A DNA stretch of 64,000 nucleotides from Phylloscopus collybita. Its lineage: Eukaryota > Chordata > Aves > Passeriformes > Phylloscopidae. Made by a program: the position numbers and the translations under genes. Positions 25,731-40,200 of this stretch are shown piece after piece (within the stretch, counting starts at the first letter, position 1; the number at the start of each line of letters is the position of its first letter). Where the stretch lies: NCBI GenBank assembly GCA_027886175.1, contig JAJNNQ010000006.1, positions 1,178,001 through 1,242,000 on the forward strand, written 5' to 3'. The notes under the pieces are model-generated. The model did no database searches, had not been told where the DNA came from, and saw nothing but the letters and a program-made list of their open reading frames with translations.

Positions 25731-28700
25731 GAGATCCTTTCACTCAGGGTTAGTGTGGATCTGACTTTCTCTAAAATCCCCCATTAAAGAGGGCCATAAA
25801 GGTGTGAACAAATCCCATCCTTGATCCCCCAGTCACAAGGCAACAATCAGCTGTGTATTCTTTCAAAGTGCAGGAAACCCCAAAATGTTTCAGATTAAGG
25901 AGTGCATGTCCAAATGCTGGGATTTCCCAGAAAAGCTTTTTTGTCCATCAGAATTTATATCCAGCACCAGTGCTGAAGTGGGAAGATTTATGCTAGGCCA
26001 CTAATTTATTTTCTATTTTTGGTTCATCCTTCCTTTGATAGCTGAGCTGGATTTACACCTCTTGGCCTAATCTGATGTTGGTACAAACATGCATTTTGCC
26101 TTTGGAGGCATAGCACAGCGGCTGTTCCACAACCCAGGCGGTAACTCTTTCCCTGCAGGTCTTTCAATCTATATAAAGCACAGCGTAGCTGAGTACAAAG
26201 CAGATAGAAAGAGCACATAGGTCACAGCTGCATGACAGTGCCTGTGCAATGAATCCTGTGAGTGTACTTTGATTGTAGGTTGCAGTCTGGTTTGATTAGT
26301 TACATTTCTTTTTTTTTTTTTTTCTTTTAGCAGTGACCTGCTTGTTGTTTCAAACAAAATAAATAAACAAATCAAACCAATCCAAAATCCATCCTAATAT
26401 ATTTCTGTTTCTGTTAAGTAACTTAGTACGATAGTACAGTAAGCCAGCTCTACAGCTTAAATATAAAAAAAGCTGATATTCATCAAATTTTGTTTTGTTA
26501 TGGGTGGTGTTGACATAAATGCTGACCACAATTAAAAGCTTATTCTGGAGCCATTGTGCGTTTGTTGAAAGCAAGTGAATAATGGCATAGCCTCACTATC
26601 AGGAATGTCTAGAATTGCAAAAATGAAGTGGATAGAATTAATAAAAAAATCAGAAGCTTAGTGATTTGTGTCCTTGTGAAAGCCTAGGCAGATCATTTCA
26701 TGGATTTTTATTTTACATAGAAAATAGGAGCTGCATAAATATGTAAATGAGCCATCCAAGAATGAGCAAGTGGGAGAAATATTACTGCTAAACGGCTGGC
26801 TGGCATGAGATATATATATATTAACAAAAACATGCTCAGAGTCATACATGGCTCTTGTGTGCACTTTTAAACACAGATGCATAGCTGAAAGTGTGTGCCT
26901 ATGCATGCAAATAAGTGATAAAAATATGGATGCAAGCATATGCATTCAAATGAGTTGGCACCTCTATTCAAACAGCAGAGAAATCTGTATGTGTCATGAT
27001 TTCCTCTAAATTCCAAGAATCTTTCTTCCTGGACTTGTCTGCTTGTTCTCAAGCACAAAACAATCTCTTCTGAGATACTGGATACCTCCAACTTCATTGC
27101 TATGTTTCGCATTTTCTGCCAATAATTCTGTGATCACGGTCAAAATATTTTCCATGTAAGACTTTCATATATTGATCCTACCACCATCTTCTTTTGCAGA
27201 AGTACTCATGCTTGTTTTCATTCAGGAGTAATTTCTTTGCTAATCAGTATGGAGTAGAGTTTGGCCTCTTTAAGATGTTCCCCTGCAGACTGATAAACCA
27301 TAGATTTTCCAGGTTCAGCTCACAGAGAATACTTCAAAATCCAGGTCTAGTTCCCAGTGTGCTAGGCTTGAACAGTACTGTCATCACCACCACTGGAAAA
27401 CAGTATTATCTCAGTTTATATTCAATATGATGAAAAAAATTAGAAGTTAATACTAGATAATGGAGGAAGAAGACTGCAATACACATCATTAAACAAATAA
27501 CAAGAGAGAGACCATGGCAGATTGGCTTTTGGCTAACAGCACTCCATCCTACTTCTATTGTTTTTTGGAGACATTGTGCTCTCTATAAACAAAGCAAATT
27601 TTCCACTCCATACTATCTGGGATTGTTCACTTCAGTATTTAAGCGCACTCTCTTTGGTAGTGATTTTACAGTTCATGTTCTTGTTTTCACAAGTTTTATT
27701 CATTTTTTGCTGGCACTTATTCTGCCATCATGAGGACTTTGAACTTGTGTCCATAAAATACACTTTCAGTTCCCAAGCAGCTATACCTGGGGGAAGGTAA
27801 TTCACACTCCTCCAGTCAAAGGACTAATCAGATTAATCCCAGCTGATCAGTAATTTAAAACACAAACTACAACATCCACAAAACATTTGCTCATGATCAA
27901 TCCTCAAAGCTGAATGTTTTAAATATCCTCCAACTCAAAATGCATCTATGAAATCTGCAATCTGCAAACAAAAGTAAAAATGCTACAGCATTTTAGAATT
28001 GTCACCTCTGGTCGCTACAAAATAAATAAGAATTAAAATGCTTCCACCCACAATGGACAAGGCAGGAAGAAGGAAACAGTTCAGATTTTCCTGAGTTGGT
28101 CTGTAGAAATTGCATATTCAGAATTTGAGAATTCTGATATCCCTATCCCTTAGGAAGGCATTCACTTTCACACAGTGGGCCTTCTAACAGCATCCATAGC
28201 CAGTCTAAAACTGTGGAAGAGCATTACAGCATCCAAAGGTAGACAGTTATGACTTCTGAGAGGCATGAAGGTCACAAGCTTTTATAGCACAGTGCCAAAT
28301 TCAACTCTGTCTCCCAAAACTCATGAAAAGGCACTGTATTTTCATTGTAGATGCTGTGCATTTGGAGTGCTCTGTGACAAATGCAAACTCTGCTGCAGAT
28401 GCCCCCTAAACACACAGTAGGAAAAGCCATGGGATTTCCATTCTTTGGGCTCATCTCCTAGAAATCTCCTGTTCTCCTTCCTCAGATTTGAGAGCCTCTG
28501 GTATGTGTCTCATGGCTCTGAAAATTTGGGATGGTGCTTTCAGAGCCTGGAAGTATGGCACAATCCCACATGCCTCTTGGTCTGTAGATCTTAAATATCT
28601 AGATCCTTCAGATCTTTGTGCATTGTCTGCAGAGTTGTCCATCTTGTGAGCTATGCTATTGTCATTGCTGTCTCTGGTAGTGGCATTGCCCAGGAAGAAG

Positions 28701-31700
28701 AATAAAAGCACCATGAATTCACAGATTACAAGTTTCTCCTTAATGTTTTCTTATGAGAAGTGTGCAATACATATTAAACTGACCATTCAAAAATCTACTA
28801 CTACCAACATGGCTGAGCTAGGCAGGATCAAAAATAACAGGAATGTCTATAACTTCAAAACTAGTAGTGCTCAAGATGCTTGGTAACTTCGTAGTGCACA
28901 AACTAGAGCAAAATATACAGTGGATAGGGTACAAAAAATCTACCTTGCCCATTCCACATGTTTCTATCAGAACCCAAAGTAAATGGATTATTTCTCTTCA
29001 CAATCTACCTTTCCTCAGCACTGAAGCCTTGCCCAGAGTCTCAGGTGGTTGCTGTGTAAGGAGTAGGTTCATGATATTTATCCCCCTTGTCCTCTCTGCC
29101 CTTCTAGGACTGATCAGGAGGTTGATCTGCCTTGTCCATTGTGAAATAACTTCTGCCACAGTAATTAGTACAGCTGAGATTAGAAATGTTAGCAAGTATT
29201 CACACAGGAGAGTACTTGCCCCCTATACTCAAGATGTTCAGATGGGGCCTCAGAGCAGCAGGGTGCCTAGACTTCTAAGCAATAAGTTTGGGATTTGTTC
29301 CATAACAAACAAGAAAAGATTCTTCAAAATTTAGACTCTCATCTCTTGAGCCAAACGTACATTATGCCATTTATCCTTACAGCTCACTTCAGAGAAATAT
29401 TATGATGGAAAATCTTCCAAGTCTGCTGAATTAGGCTGTTAGCCAAGCTGAGTGAAATTTCAAAAAGCAGCTTCTCTTCCATATTTTCAGTCCAGAAATA
29501 CAGCTGCAGTGGGCAAGGGCAGATTTGTCCTTCATTGTGATTATTCTGGCCCCAGCAAGGTCCCAGAGTCCTGCACACAGATAATACATACAGTTATCAT
29601 TATCTGCCTCCCACAATTAACTGTGGTTCTCTCCCTGCCTGCATGGAAGCTTGTGAGTGCACGGTATGCCTGTAGCAGGGTTTGAATTAGGGATGAAGAA
29701 AGAGGAGAACAGAGATAAGTCCATAAGAATTCAATACTCCAACCCTTCACGGTTCTGGGGAAGAATCCTGACCACACAAAAAGCCTTGATAGCTTTATCA
29801 ACTGTGGTAAATAGCTACACATAGGAAGATGCTTGGCAGAACCACCCTCTGCTCAGACAATAAGGTAGGAGGCCACATTTCCACATGGATAAATTCTTCT
29901 TGCACTAAATTTTTAATAGGCAGGTGTAGAAATGTCTTCATCATCATGACGCTGTCTTTTTCTGCCTCTTGTATCCAAGATCGTCTCACCATGGATATCT
30001 GTTTCAGGCCAGCTGCATCCCAAATGAGATTTTTGTTCCCCGCTTCTGTTTGGGTATAACAGCCTCCAAGACTGCTGCAGAGCCAAGGAATGACTGGCTG
30101 CTTTTTCAGTCTCAGATATTGGCTCCATAGAAAGTGGTTCATCATTAGCCTGTGCGCTCTTTAACTCACTTGATAAAAGGAATGCTGCTGTATACCTCTT
30201 TTCTCCTATAATTTATTATAGTGGGCAAACAACCTCATTCTTTCCTTTTAGCCTCTGCCCATTTTGCTAGGGATAAATAAGTACTTACAAAAGCATCCAG
30301 TCCTGATGTGAATATAATTCAAGGAATGAGTTTTCAGCATCACTGATGTGGGTATTTTTCCTCCCTGTAAAAACTGTGAAGTTATTTCCATATTATTTTA
30401 GTTTCCTAGTATGAGCTTTCCAACCTCAGATACTTAAAAAGTTTTTGCTTAAGTTATAAATGCTCTCCTACCATAAATTCTGTGTTAGCCTCAAAAATAA
30501 CAACTATTTTTCACTTTCTGGGTAGAGCCTTCTTTATGAAGGTTGTTTCTGGAACAATGTGTTGAATTATGAGTTATAGCTGGGAAGCCTAAAATAAATC
30601 CTAATTGAAGTGCAATAGGTTATGACTCTTTTGGAAAATGAGGAAAAGAGGGAAACTAAGGTCATTCAATTAAGGCTGTTTCAAGTTGGTTTTTTTTTTT
30701 TGTATCAAAAAGCACCACTTTGAAAGCCTACCAGAAAAAAACCCCGAAGTCTCTGCACAAAGTTCAAACGTCACCCTGCTTCTAAAAGAGCATGTAAGTG
30801 AAAATTGATTAACACCTAATTGACATTAATAAGGCAGAATCCAGAGAACTAAGAGCTGAAGGGTCATCTTGGGAAAGACTAATGGAGCTACATGTTGTAT
30901 GTAAAACTTAGCTAAACATTTATTGAAGGGAATATAACAATCTGCAATCTATGAAGAAAATATTTATTGAAGAAATAAGAGGACTGGTTCATGCAGATAA
31001 ATATACATAAATAGTAAGATGAGCTCTGTGGAAGACAGGCTCTTTTCAGCATAAATTGGGATGTTAATATTTGTTTTCCTTTTTAATGGTACTTCTTCAG
31101 TTTTAAAGTTTATTTCAGATTACTCCTAATATTCAAAATGGGAAATAAAAGTTGTATTGAAATCTGTCATCCTGAAGATGTTGAAACTAGCTTTGTCTAA
31201 ATCTTTACCCTTTCACCTAAAAGAACATTTCAGTTTGAGCAGTCAAACTCTCCATTTCGTGGTGCCTGTATTTTCTAACAGACTTCTATGTTAAATAATA
31301 ATGTAAACTAATAAAGAGGGGTCAGCTGAAGTTTGCACTTCTAGCCAATATACACATAGTCAGTCCCTTCTTAAGAAGCCATTATTAAAAGAAATTAGAG
31401 AAATATAATTGTACATGGCACAAGACTCTAAAACCCAAACTATGTCACTCTGATGAGCACATCTACTAGATAAGAAGAGTGCAGAAATATCTTTAACTTT
31501 CCCAGTCTCATTAAAAGCAAAAAATTGCTACTAACCTAGCCCCTAAGTGAATGCAGGTTGCTCAGGAGATTTTTCTCAAAATATCTCACCATCATGGCAC
31601 CATATTTTTGTTGCAATGTCATTTATGTCAGCAACAAATAGTTTGAACAAAAGCTACAACATAAACATCAGTATCAACTCTGCATTTGTGTTTCTGCCAT

Positions 31701-34700
31701 GGCTAGCATGGAGTTACATGAGCCAGGATGTGTCAGTGCTGAGTGGATCCAAGTTGCAGGATAACTGAAAGGACTGAGGAAGATCTAATCATCAAATACA
31801 GCAATAAACATCCACAAGACTAAAGGAGCCTCTCTAAGGAGCTTCTTGATTGACTCACCTTTGATGTCCTGCAGCTTTTTATGGAATGATGTAAAGAAGA
31901 AAGCAGAAAGTCAAAATAAAATCTGCATGACCTAGTTTTCTTTAATGATAATTTTATGAAGCACTTACTAAAAGCACATATTAAAACCGACTAAAAGTGT
32001 TTGAGTCACCTGACATAATTTTGTTTTTACAGCTGAGTATTTTATGATTCATTCTTGTGCAGGAAAATCAAACTCACATATTTCTAAGAAAGATAACCAA
32101 AGCAGAACAGAAATGTTTTCCTTTAGCTGCAACATATGCTTCAATATCACTTCAGGATAGAGCTCAGTGCCTCAAAGAGAAAATGCTACGGTATTTATTT
32201 CAGACAGCTGTCGTTGGAAAAATCACTTTCAATTGAAACATCTGACCAGAACTATGATTCACTGCTTAAAAATATTTCAAAAAATTATACATCTTGAAAT
32301 ATAAACATTGTTTTCAGGCTCCCTTATAAAATGCGTGTTCAGTTTTATGGTAGGGTCGCCCCTCATCTTTATGTTGTAATCTATTTATTTCAGATGATTA
32401 GGCCTTTGCTACATGTAGAAGATCAACAAAATAAACACAGTAGTTAGTAGTTCTGAATTACATTTGCATAAGAAGAGAGAAAATGAACCCTTTGATAAAA
32501 TTAATTGTGAAAAGAATTCTCTTAGTTTAGTCACATATTGATTTTTGTCTCAGTTCTATTTTCAGTTGCAGGAATTAAATAGAAATCCCTGCCATGTCCT
32601 TGCTCCCATGCCTGTCAGAATTCAGGTTTCCCTGGAGACATGATGCTGTGTTCGTACAAGGATACGAGAGAACTCAGTCCTGCTGTCCATTGGAAACCAT
32701 GCTCCCAAAATTCTTCTGTGGATCTCCTCTCAGCCCTGAGAGCTTGCACACAAAGACAGACAGCCAAGTATTTGTAATGTGAGATGCTACTGTAAATTAA
32801 AAGCTTGCTAATGAAAGATCAGAGGGATCACTTAAAAAAGCTAGCTTCCTATTTCTCTGCATGCCTTTGGGAAATACATAATCATGCTTTTTAGCAGCAT
32901 AGCCACAGGCACTGTATATTTAAAGCCAGCACAACAGCAAAATCTCTGTGTCTTATAAAAAGCTGTAACACTGGATAATGATTAGTAGCATCCTGAATAT
33001 AAGAATATACTCAACCAGGACAGTTTTTAAATCCACATACATACATATCCAAGTCATTCATCTATAAGCACTGGACAGTATCTGCTGGAAATGGAAAGTA
33101 GAACAAGCCAGCCTCACAGGCAGAGCTTGCTGTCAGTCTTTGGAGGTATGTAAATCCCTCAGCAGGTCAATACACTATTTCCTCTGTCACATATAGGATT
33201 TACTACTCCTGTCAGTGCACTGTCCTGTTAATATTGTTGCACAAGAGGCTGGAGTTCAGGAAGGACTTCGGTACTCAGAGAACAAAAGCTTCACACACAT
33301 GACATCAAGGCGAGTGCACAGGCGCAGCCCCTCTGGCCCTCGGAACAAATGAGTGCAGCTCATCCCCCTCTTTGCATCGCCCAGCAGCAAATTGAACATG
33401 GAGTGGAAATGAGGACAGCAGTGAGGGAATCTAGGAATATTGACTTCTTTGCCATGTAAGCTGGAAAGTGGTATCTCTTTTGGAAACCTGTAAAATGGGA
33501 ATGGATCGGAGGATAGTGATAAAGACCCTGCACTGAGAACAAGAAGTTTTACACTGCTGCTAAAAGAAAAAAAAGCACAAGCTTACAAAAGAAAGCAGTG
33601 CTGGTGCTGCTCTGAGCAGAATGGCATCTGTGTCTTCTAAATCCCTGTGACCAGATTCACAGTCCTCACAGGGTGATTGTGAGCAGTGCTGGACAGAAAT
33701 ACAGCATACACAAAAGATAAGCATGAGGAAAACAACACAAGCAGAAGACAACCACTTTGCATGTTCGTTATACTGCTGGGGAAAAAAGATGCTTTCCTGT
33801 AATTGAATGCTTGTAATTTGGGAGGGATTATATACTCTGTGAGTCAAGATGTGCCCAAATACTTTGCTGAATGTCCAGGCCCATGGCTTCTAAATTGGTT
33901 GCCAATCACAAAGGCAACTGTCTTTTATTTATATAATTTGTCAAATACAAAACTGCCCTGCCCCCATCCTATCTCCTTCGGTTGTCAGTAGAGAGAGACC
34001 AGCAGTCACTGATGGAGCTGACCTCTACAAATGCATTTAAAACATTTTTCATCTATTAATGAAAAATTAATAGATTTTTAAATTAATTAATTAATTTCCT
34101 TAATAGTTTTCACCTTTGTCATACCTGTGGCAATAAATGGCATGGTTTGGATAAACATTTCACTAATTATCTCAGGTTTTGATCTATGCCTCTGAAGTTG
34201 CACACTGCTTCCCCAGGCAGACAGCTTTGCTAGAGCTGCCCTCTTCTACTGCAATAGCAAATAAAGCCTTTCTCAGACATGTTTTAGTACACTTCAGTCA
34301 AGTATATAATGTAAATGAAGAGGCCCATCTTGAGAATCCACAATAGTAACAAATGGTAATTGCACAGTAACGACTAGCAAAACAATATTCAATGTGATCA
34401 CATCATGTGCTCTCCACAGGGCACACCATTATCATTATTAATAATGTTATTTAATAACAATAATAGGGTAAATGCAGCTTATAAATTCAATAGATATTAG
34501 GTTAATAAAAGGGATCTGACAATTAGTTAGGTACAGCTGAACAATTTATGAAGCAGTTTAGGAGCTTCTCTAGAGTGGTGAATGAGGGGTGATGGGTTTG
34601 TCTCCTTCAGTGAGCAACAAGAATGAAAAGTAAATAAAAAGAGATGTGAAACAGCCAAGTCTCCTTATTATCATGCCCTTCCTCCAAACTTTTTTTTTTT

Positions 34701-36494
34701 TAATACCAGGATTACAATGCCTTTGTAGCGAGGACTTTTGAAAGAAACTATGATTCAGAGCATAGCCTGATTTGAGACTGAACCTTACAATATTTTCTTA
34801 TTGGTTGTGGAGTTTTCCACCTCAGTCATCCATGTGAAAATGACTGTTTCCTGTCTTGAAACGTTTACAGTCTAGGTAATTCATGTAAAAGAAAAAAAAG
34901 GAAAAAAAAAAAAAAAAAAAAAAAAAAGAACAATTGTAGTAATGATTTGTCTTCCAAAAGGTGAAGCCTTTGGTGTTTCTGCTCATTCTGATACTCTCTC
35001 CAGCTTGCACAGCTCTACCATGACCTGTAAATGGTATTTTTCTAAACATAGAATCTCTACTGTAATCCTTGAGCAGGTAAGAACAAGACAGGGCTTACTA
35101 TCAGTATCATGTTAATGTGACCTAATATACTGTTGAGCATTTGAACTGTGGTAAGTAGCATGACTGCAAGGTCTTTCTACTTACTGCAAGGATAGATTAA
35201 TTAGTTTAAAACCATCTTTGAGATGAGGTGGGATAACAGCAGGCACATGGGCTCCTATGACGCTTCAGCTGTCAAGTACCTTGCAGAACCAAGTAACTCA
35301 GCTGTTTTTGATGGCACACCCTTAATCCACAAGGGAAGAGGGTTAGGTGAAGGGCACCACTGATGGGCAAGCTTCGGCTGAGCTTCAGGTGCAGGGACTG
35401 AAAGCTGTGTAGTGCTACTGCCCCCATAGCTTCAAGAAGGATACCTCACTCACCTCACTGCTATGCCAATCAGTATCTGTAAAGTGGTACAGAAATCAGG
35501 GAAAAGGGACAGAACCAAGCAGTGAAGAGAGGCTGTTGGATTGGTGTTTTTAACTGGGGCAGCATGATAAGCCTGTCAGTGTCCATATAATTATACTAAC
35601 CTATATTTGGAACAAGTCAATAATACACGTAATACATACCATACACACCATTAGCTGGCGTGCAGCAATGTGCTTGGCAACTCTAAACTGAGCAGGGTGA
35701 GTGTTGCCCCTGTTGGATCCTGAGCCTCCGGTTTGAAGCCAGCTGAATGGTGAAAGCAATGGAGGGGTTTTTAAAAGGTTACCTTTTAAAAGGTAACTGA
35801 AAATTGCCAATACAGCAGCAGCAGAATAATATTGCTGAAGAAGTAAGATAGTTGGCAGAAGCATATTTTTTTCAGAGACAGTTACAGTCAGAGAACATAC
35901 TGAGAGTCAGGCTCTTCTCTGAGAAATACCGTTCACAGGTAAAAGGAACTTTTTAAAAAAATGTCTGTTCTTCCAGAAAACAAGGAAAGGTCTAATTCAA
36001 TCAGCTCCAAATCAAAATGAAAACAGAATATTCCTCAAGCACAGATATTAAAATAGCTTGGCAGATGACCTCAGAGGCAAAAGTAGCAGCGTGTGCTGTG
36101 CGATGCTTAGCAAACCGCATGGTTTGGACCCCCAACCATCCATCGGTGCCTCCAGGATGGAAGAGCAGGGCGAGCGAGCACTGACCTCTAGTGGGGAGAG
36201 CACTCAGACAGGGGAAAGCTCGCAGAATCCAAAATAGAAAGCACGTCATGTGCGCCGCTGGCCCCGGCCTTGTGCTTGGCAGCTCTGCAAGCTGCAATCA
36301 GCACAGCTTTACTGTGAGCAATCCCTCACTGTCTGCGTGTCAGAAAACATCATCTCTGTTGTAAAATCTAGAGGCATTTTTTTTAATGGCCAAAACTAAA
36401 CAGTGCATACTTAGAATTTGCTTAGTAAGACACGTAAGTCCATTAACTGGCCAGTGGAATTAACTCAGGATAAATTCTCTGAACTTTTTAGATA
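25731..36494. other. gene-poor AT-rich DNA
   Basis: No gene is recognised. In the order seen at human 13q14, SERP2 would lie further left on the minus strand; its short conserved transmembrane protein was not seen in any frame here. Notable small items are AT-rich palindromic words near 34053-34100 (CTATTAAT…ATTAATAG, then ATTAATTAATTAATT), a 26-nt A run at 34902-34927, and a small foldback at 35769-35791 (arms TTTTAAAAGG/CCTTTTAAAA). Confidence 0.55.
34902..34927. repeat. poly(A) tract, 26 nt
   Basis: A homopolymer A run preceded by shorter A runs (34887-34900). No CR1 or other retroposon body is recognisable upstream, so it is a simple-sequence tract. Confidence 0.85.
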
Positions 36495-36500
36495 TTTATT
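36495..36500 (-). terminator. LACC1: candidate LACC1 polyadenylation signal
   Basis: AATAAA on the minus strand, about 760 nt downstream of the LACC1 stop codon and the nearest canonical hexamer I found there. An ATTAAA variant lies closer, near 36750. Which one is used cannot be told from sequence alone. Confidence 0.35.
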
Positions 36501-37261
36501 GAATAATTCTGCATTCTTGAGACTGTGTCAATGACATTATCAAAACACCACTGTTTCAAGAAAAAAAATCCTAAGGAGACATGAACATACACATCATAAA
36601 TTAAGGTTTTTAGTCCTAATTTTCCTACAACCAAAAAATTACAGAACGGTGAGAGTTCATATATTTTCAATGTCTGCCCCAAAGGAGCCTGCTTGCTTTT
36701 CACTTTCAAGTTGTTTTCCATAGGAAAAGTCTGTAAAGATTTTGGAGTTCTTTAATCCAAAGCAGAAAATTAATCCCATGCACAAAACTTTCTAAGGCTT
36801 CAGCTGAAACTGTCAAAGTTTCAAACAGGCAATGCACAATACTAGCTTCCCTTCCTGAGTTAGCAATGTCATACTTAGTGTCATTCAGCAGTCTTCAGAA
36901 GCTAATGAAGACTGGCATTTTTTGGGCTTTCACTAAGTTCTGGAAAATATGTGGTCAAGGAGGATCCATAAACTCGAAGGTTGTATCTGGGTTTTATAGG
37001 CTTTTGCCACTGGTGTGGGTTGGTTGTCCTTGTTTCCTTTGCACCCTGTCTCACACAAGAACTGTTGTCCCCACACCACAGGTACTTATTCTCGCCTCAG
37101 AAGGGCAAGGAAAGGAACAAGCAGGAGAATTTCAAGATCCATGGATTCCCTACTGCAAGTCTGTGAAAGAAAGGAGGAAAATCTTCTATCAGGAGAGCAG
37201 AATGCCAGACAATACAGCAGACTTATTAGCTAAATGCTGTTCTAGAGTAAGAGATACTGTC

Positions 37262-40200
37262 TCAGTCTTTGATTGATATGAAGCCAATCTGTGTCCCAAA
37301 GTTACTGCCATCACGAAAGTGAGAGTAAAATTTATCAGGGTGGCATGCAGTACAGAAAGTGATGTTTTGGTTCTGGTCCATGATAGAATCATCTTGGATG
37401 TTCTCGGGAAGAATCCCACCTCTCTCAAGAAGAATCCTGAAAAAAAAAGAGAAAGAGAAAATATTATTTTTTCTACATCCTCACATTCCATAAGGCAGAA
37501 CCTCAAGTACCAACTAAACAAACTGTGCCAATATTGTGATTGAGGCTTTCATTTGCTTTTTTTGTTTCTTTTTTTCAGTATTAGACTAAAACAATTACTT
37601 TCCTGCAAATCACACTAAATTTGAACTTTTGTCTATAATCCATAAACTAACAATATGTAACAATACAACAATAAAATAATAGCTGAAATCCAGCAAAAAA
37701 GAGCAAATACTATTCATTCAAAAGTATCCTTTCTTGATCTGCAAAGAATTAGATAATACTTTGTTGAGAACCCTCAGCATATTAGTGCTGAATAATACAG
37801 TATCAAAATAATTATTGGTAATGAATGTGGAATTAGTCTTTTGTTCCTTCAGGAGGCTTACCTCGTTGCTCTTCTGATATCAATATAAGGACTTGCAGAG
37901 TCAAATAGTCTCACACACTTCGGATCAATTCTGTGAAATTCTTTTGCTGATTCATGAGGAAGTTTATAGCAGCAAGGTCCCACAGAGGGGCCAAGCACCA
38001 CAAGGATATCTTTCACGTTACAGCCATATTCGGATACCATAGCATTCACTGTGGCCATAGACACTCCTAACAATGTGCCCTTCCACCCTGTGAGAAATGA
38101 GAGGTTGAAAAAAAATTGGTATAAATTTTCTTTTTAATCTTCTAGCAGCTAAAAATACATGCAATTTTTAAAGGTATAAAATTAGGAGATGCATTTACAC
38201 CTAAAATTAAATAATTATATCTAATAATAAATTAGCGTAGAACCCGCCCCCCAAAACATACACATTAACAGTGATCATTTTTCTAATATAATTTTGTGGA
38301 GATAGAAACTACAGAGAAGTGTTTAGATTAGAATTCCAGAGTTCTTTTTCCCAAGTGTCCTGGTTTGGGCAGTTAGAGCATAACTCACAGCTCCTCTGTG
38401 CTTGAAACATTTAAGAGGGAATACAACAGAAATATATTTTTATAAAATGGTCAAAGTGTTTTAATGTTGTTTTTAGGGGAAAAAAACAACCCAGGCTCAA
38501 GCTAGAGATATATTTTGGAATAGACAGAAGCCAAATTTGCACTTGAGCTTTTTTTGGAACAGATAGAAAGCCCAGCTTTGGGTTCTCATATCCCAGTCCC
38601 AGGAAATCTTTGCATTGCACAGGGAGTGCAATTTGTACCAGAATGAGCAGCACCACAGGCTCTTCTGACAGGATCAGCAAACAGCACGGGTATGCAGTCA
38701 GCACCTGGAGCTGCCAGTGTGACACCTTTCTGATCTGTAACTATTCCATCATAGTTGTCAGGCTCTGTCTTTCCCATAATACACACAGCATTTGCGTGAT
38801 CAACCTGTCAAAACAAAATCAGAATGTGGACAGTGATATGGCTGCAAAACAAACCAGCTCTGACTGGTACAAGGTTTTTCCTTTGACATGAAACACTCTT
38901 CTGCACTAACTGATTATGCATGGAAATCAGGTGCTCGCTTGTTCAAATGCCATGAAGATGTATCAGTAGAAGGCCACTACAGAAGCAATGGTGTATTTTT
39001 CTTTTAGGAGAAAACGCTCTGATCATTTATCTGATTATTCCATTTTGTACTAAGTTAAATATTAGAACAGGCTGATAGTTTGGATGGCTATTCCCCCAGA
39101 TAAGCTGTCAGCATAAATGTTTTAACTGTCCTGCTTATCACAGGTTCTTGCTGACAAAGATAAGAATAATTTAGCCTACAATTTAGCCAGCGATACATGA
39201 AGGAACATCTGAGCCATTTATTTGAATCCATTGTTTTGTAAGATACCTTGACTCTGTGGAAAGCTTCTGGGTTAAATCCTGCAGCGCTAGCTAGCCGGCG
39301 GAGATTTTCTTTAACAACAACTTGTGGGTCCCTCCGCTTGGAGCTGCTGAAGAGATTGCAGGAGCTTAGAGTTGGTATGTAGGAGATCCCACCTGTCCTT
39401 GTGGTGAACCCATGTAAAAAAATATCATCTGGCAAGGCAAGAAAATACAACAAACAACTGCTTTCAAAACAAGATTAAACCGCTATAACATTGGTTTATA
39501 CTGAAGAGACTCGGAATCAGCTAATCAGGTAGAGTAGTGCTTTGCCTTGGATTTAGCTGTGGCATTTAAATTTAAGGATTCCTAATTTCTTTTTGTTCAC
39601 AATCATGCCATAGTAGGGACACTGAGACATCAGGTGTGTCTGGGGCTACAGACCAGCAGAAACTCTTATCCTGCCTTTCCAAATTATGACAGTAACTCTC
39701 TAAGTGTGTAATTCCCACACGGACAGGAGATTTTATGGTCTGCCCTCACTAAAACCAGGACTGTCTTTCCTCAGATCATGCTCAGGCCTAGAACAGTCTT
39801 GCCAGCCTTTTGCTGTATTTCTATTGAAACTTCTTCCTCTTATACACATTATACACCATTACAACATCATATAGAGTTATTTGATGCCTGAAGGCATTTC
39901 CAAATCTTATCCATTTTGCAACTCCCTTGAAGAAGTATGCTCGGTAACAGTCTCTGTAAAAACTATTAGCTGGAACTCTCTACCTGGGATAAGGGAAGAT
40001 CTGAGGATGGTGAGTTCCCCTTTCAGGCTTGGCAGGCTTTCCAAGTACATCTGAATTTCACTTCGGATGAGTGCCACATCCTGTGAAGGCAGTATTTGCC
40101 CTTCATGCTTATGTTCAGATATCTGCAGGCTTTCACTGTCAGATATCACCTGTAAATCCTCGAATTCAAACTGGTAGACTGCTGTAAAGAGATGGTCTAT

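Noticed and set aside
1..37000. SERP2, TSC22D1 or another protein-coding neighbour left of LACC1
   Set aside because: I looked for the short conserved SERP2 transmembrane peptide and for leucine-zipper sequence of TSC22D1 among the open frames and saw neither; they probably lie outside the window.
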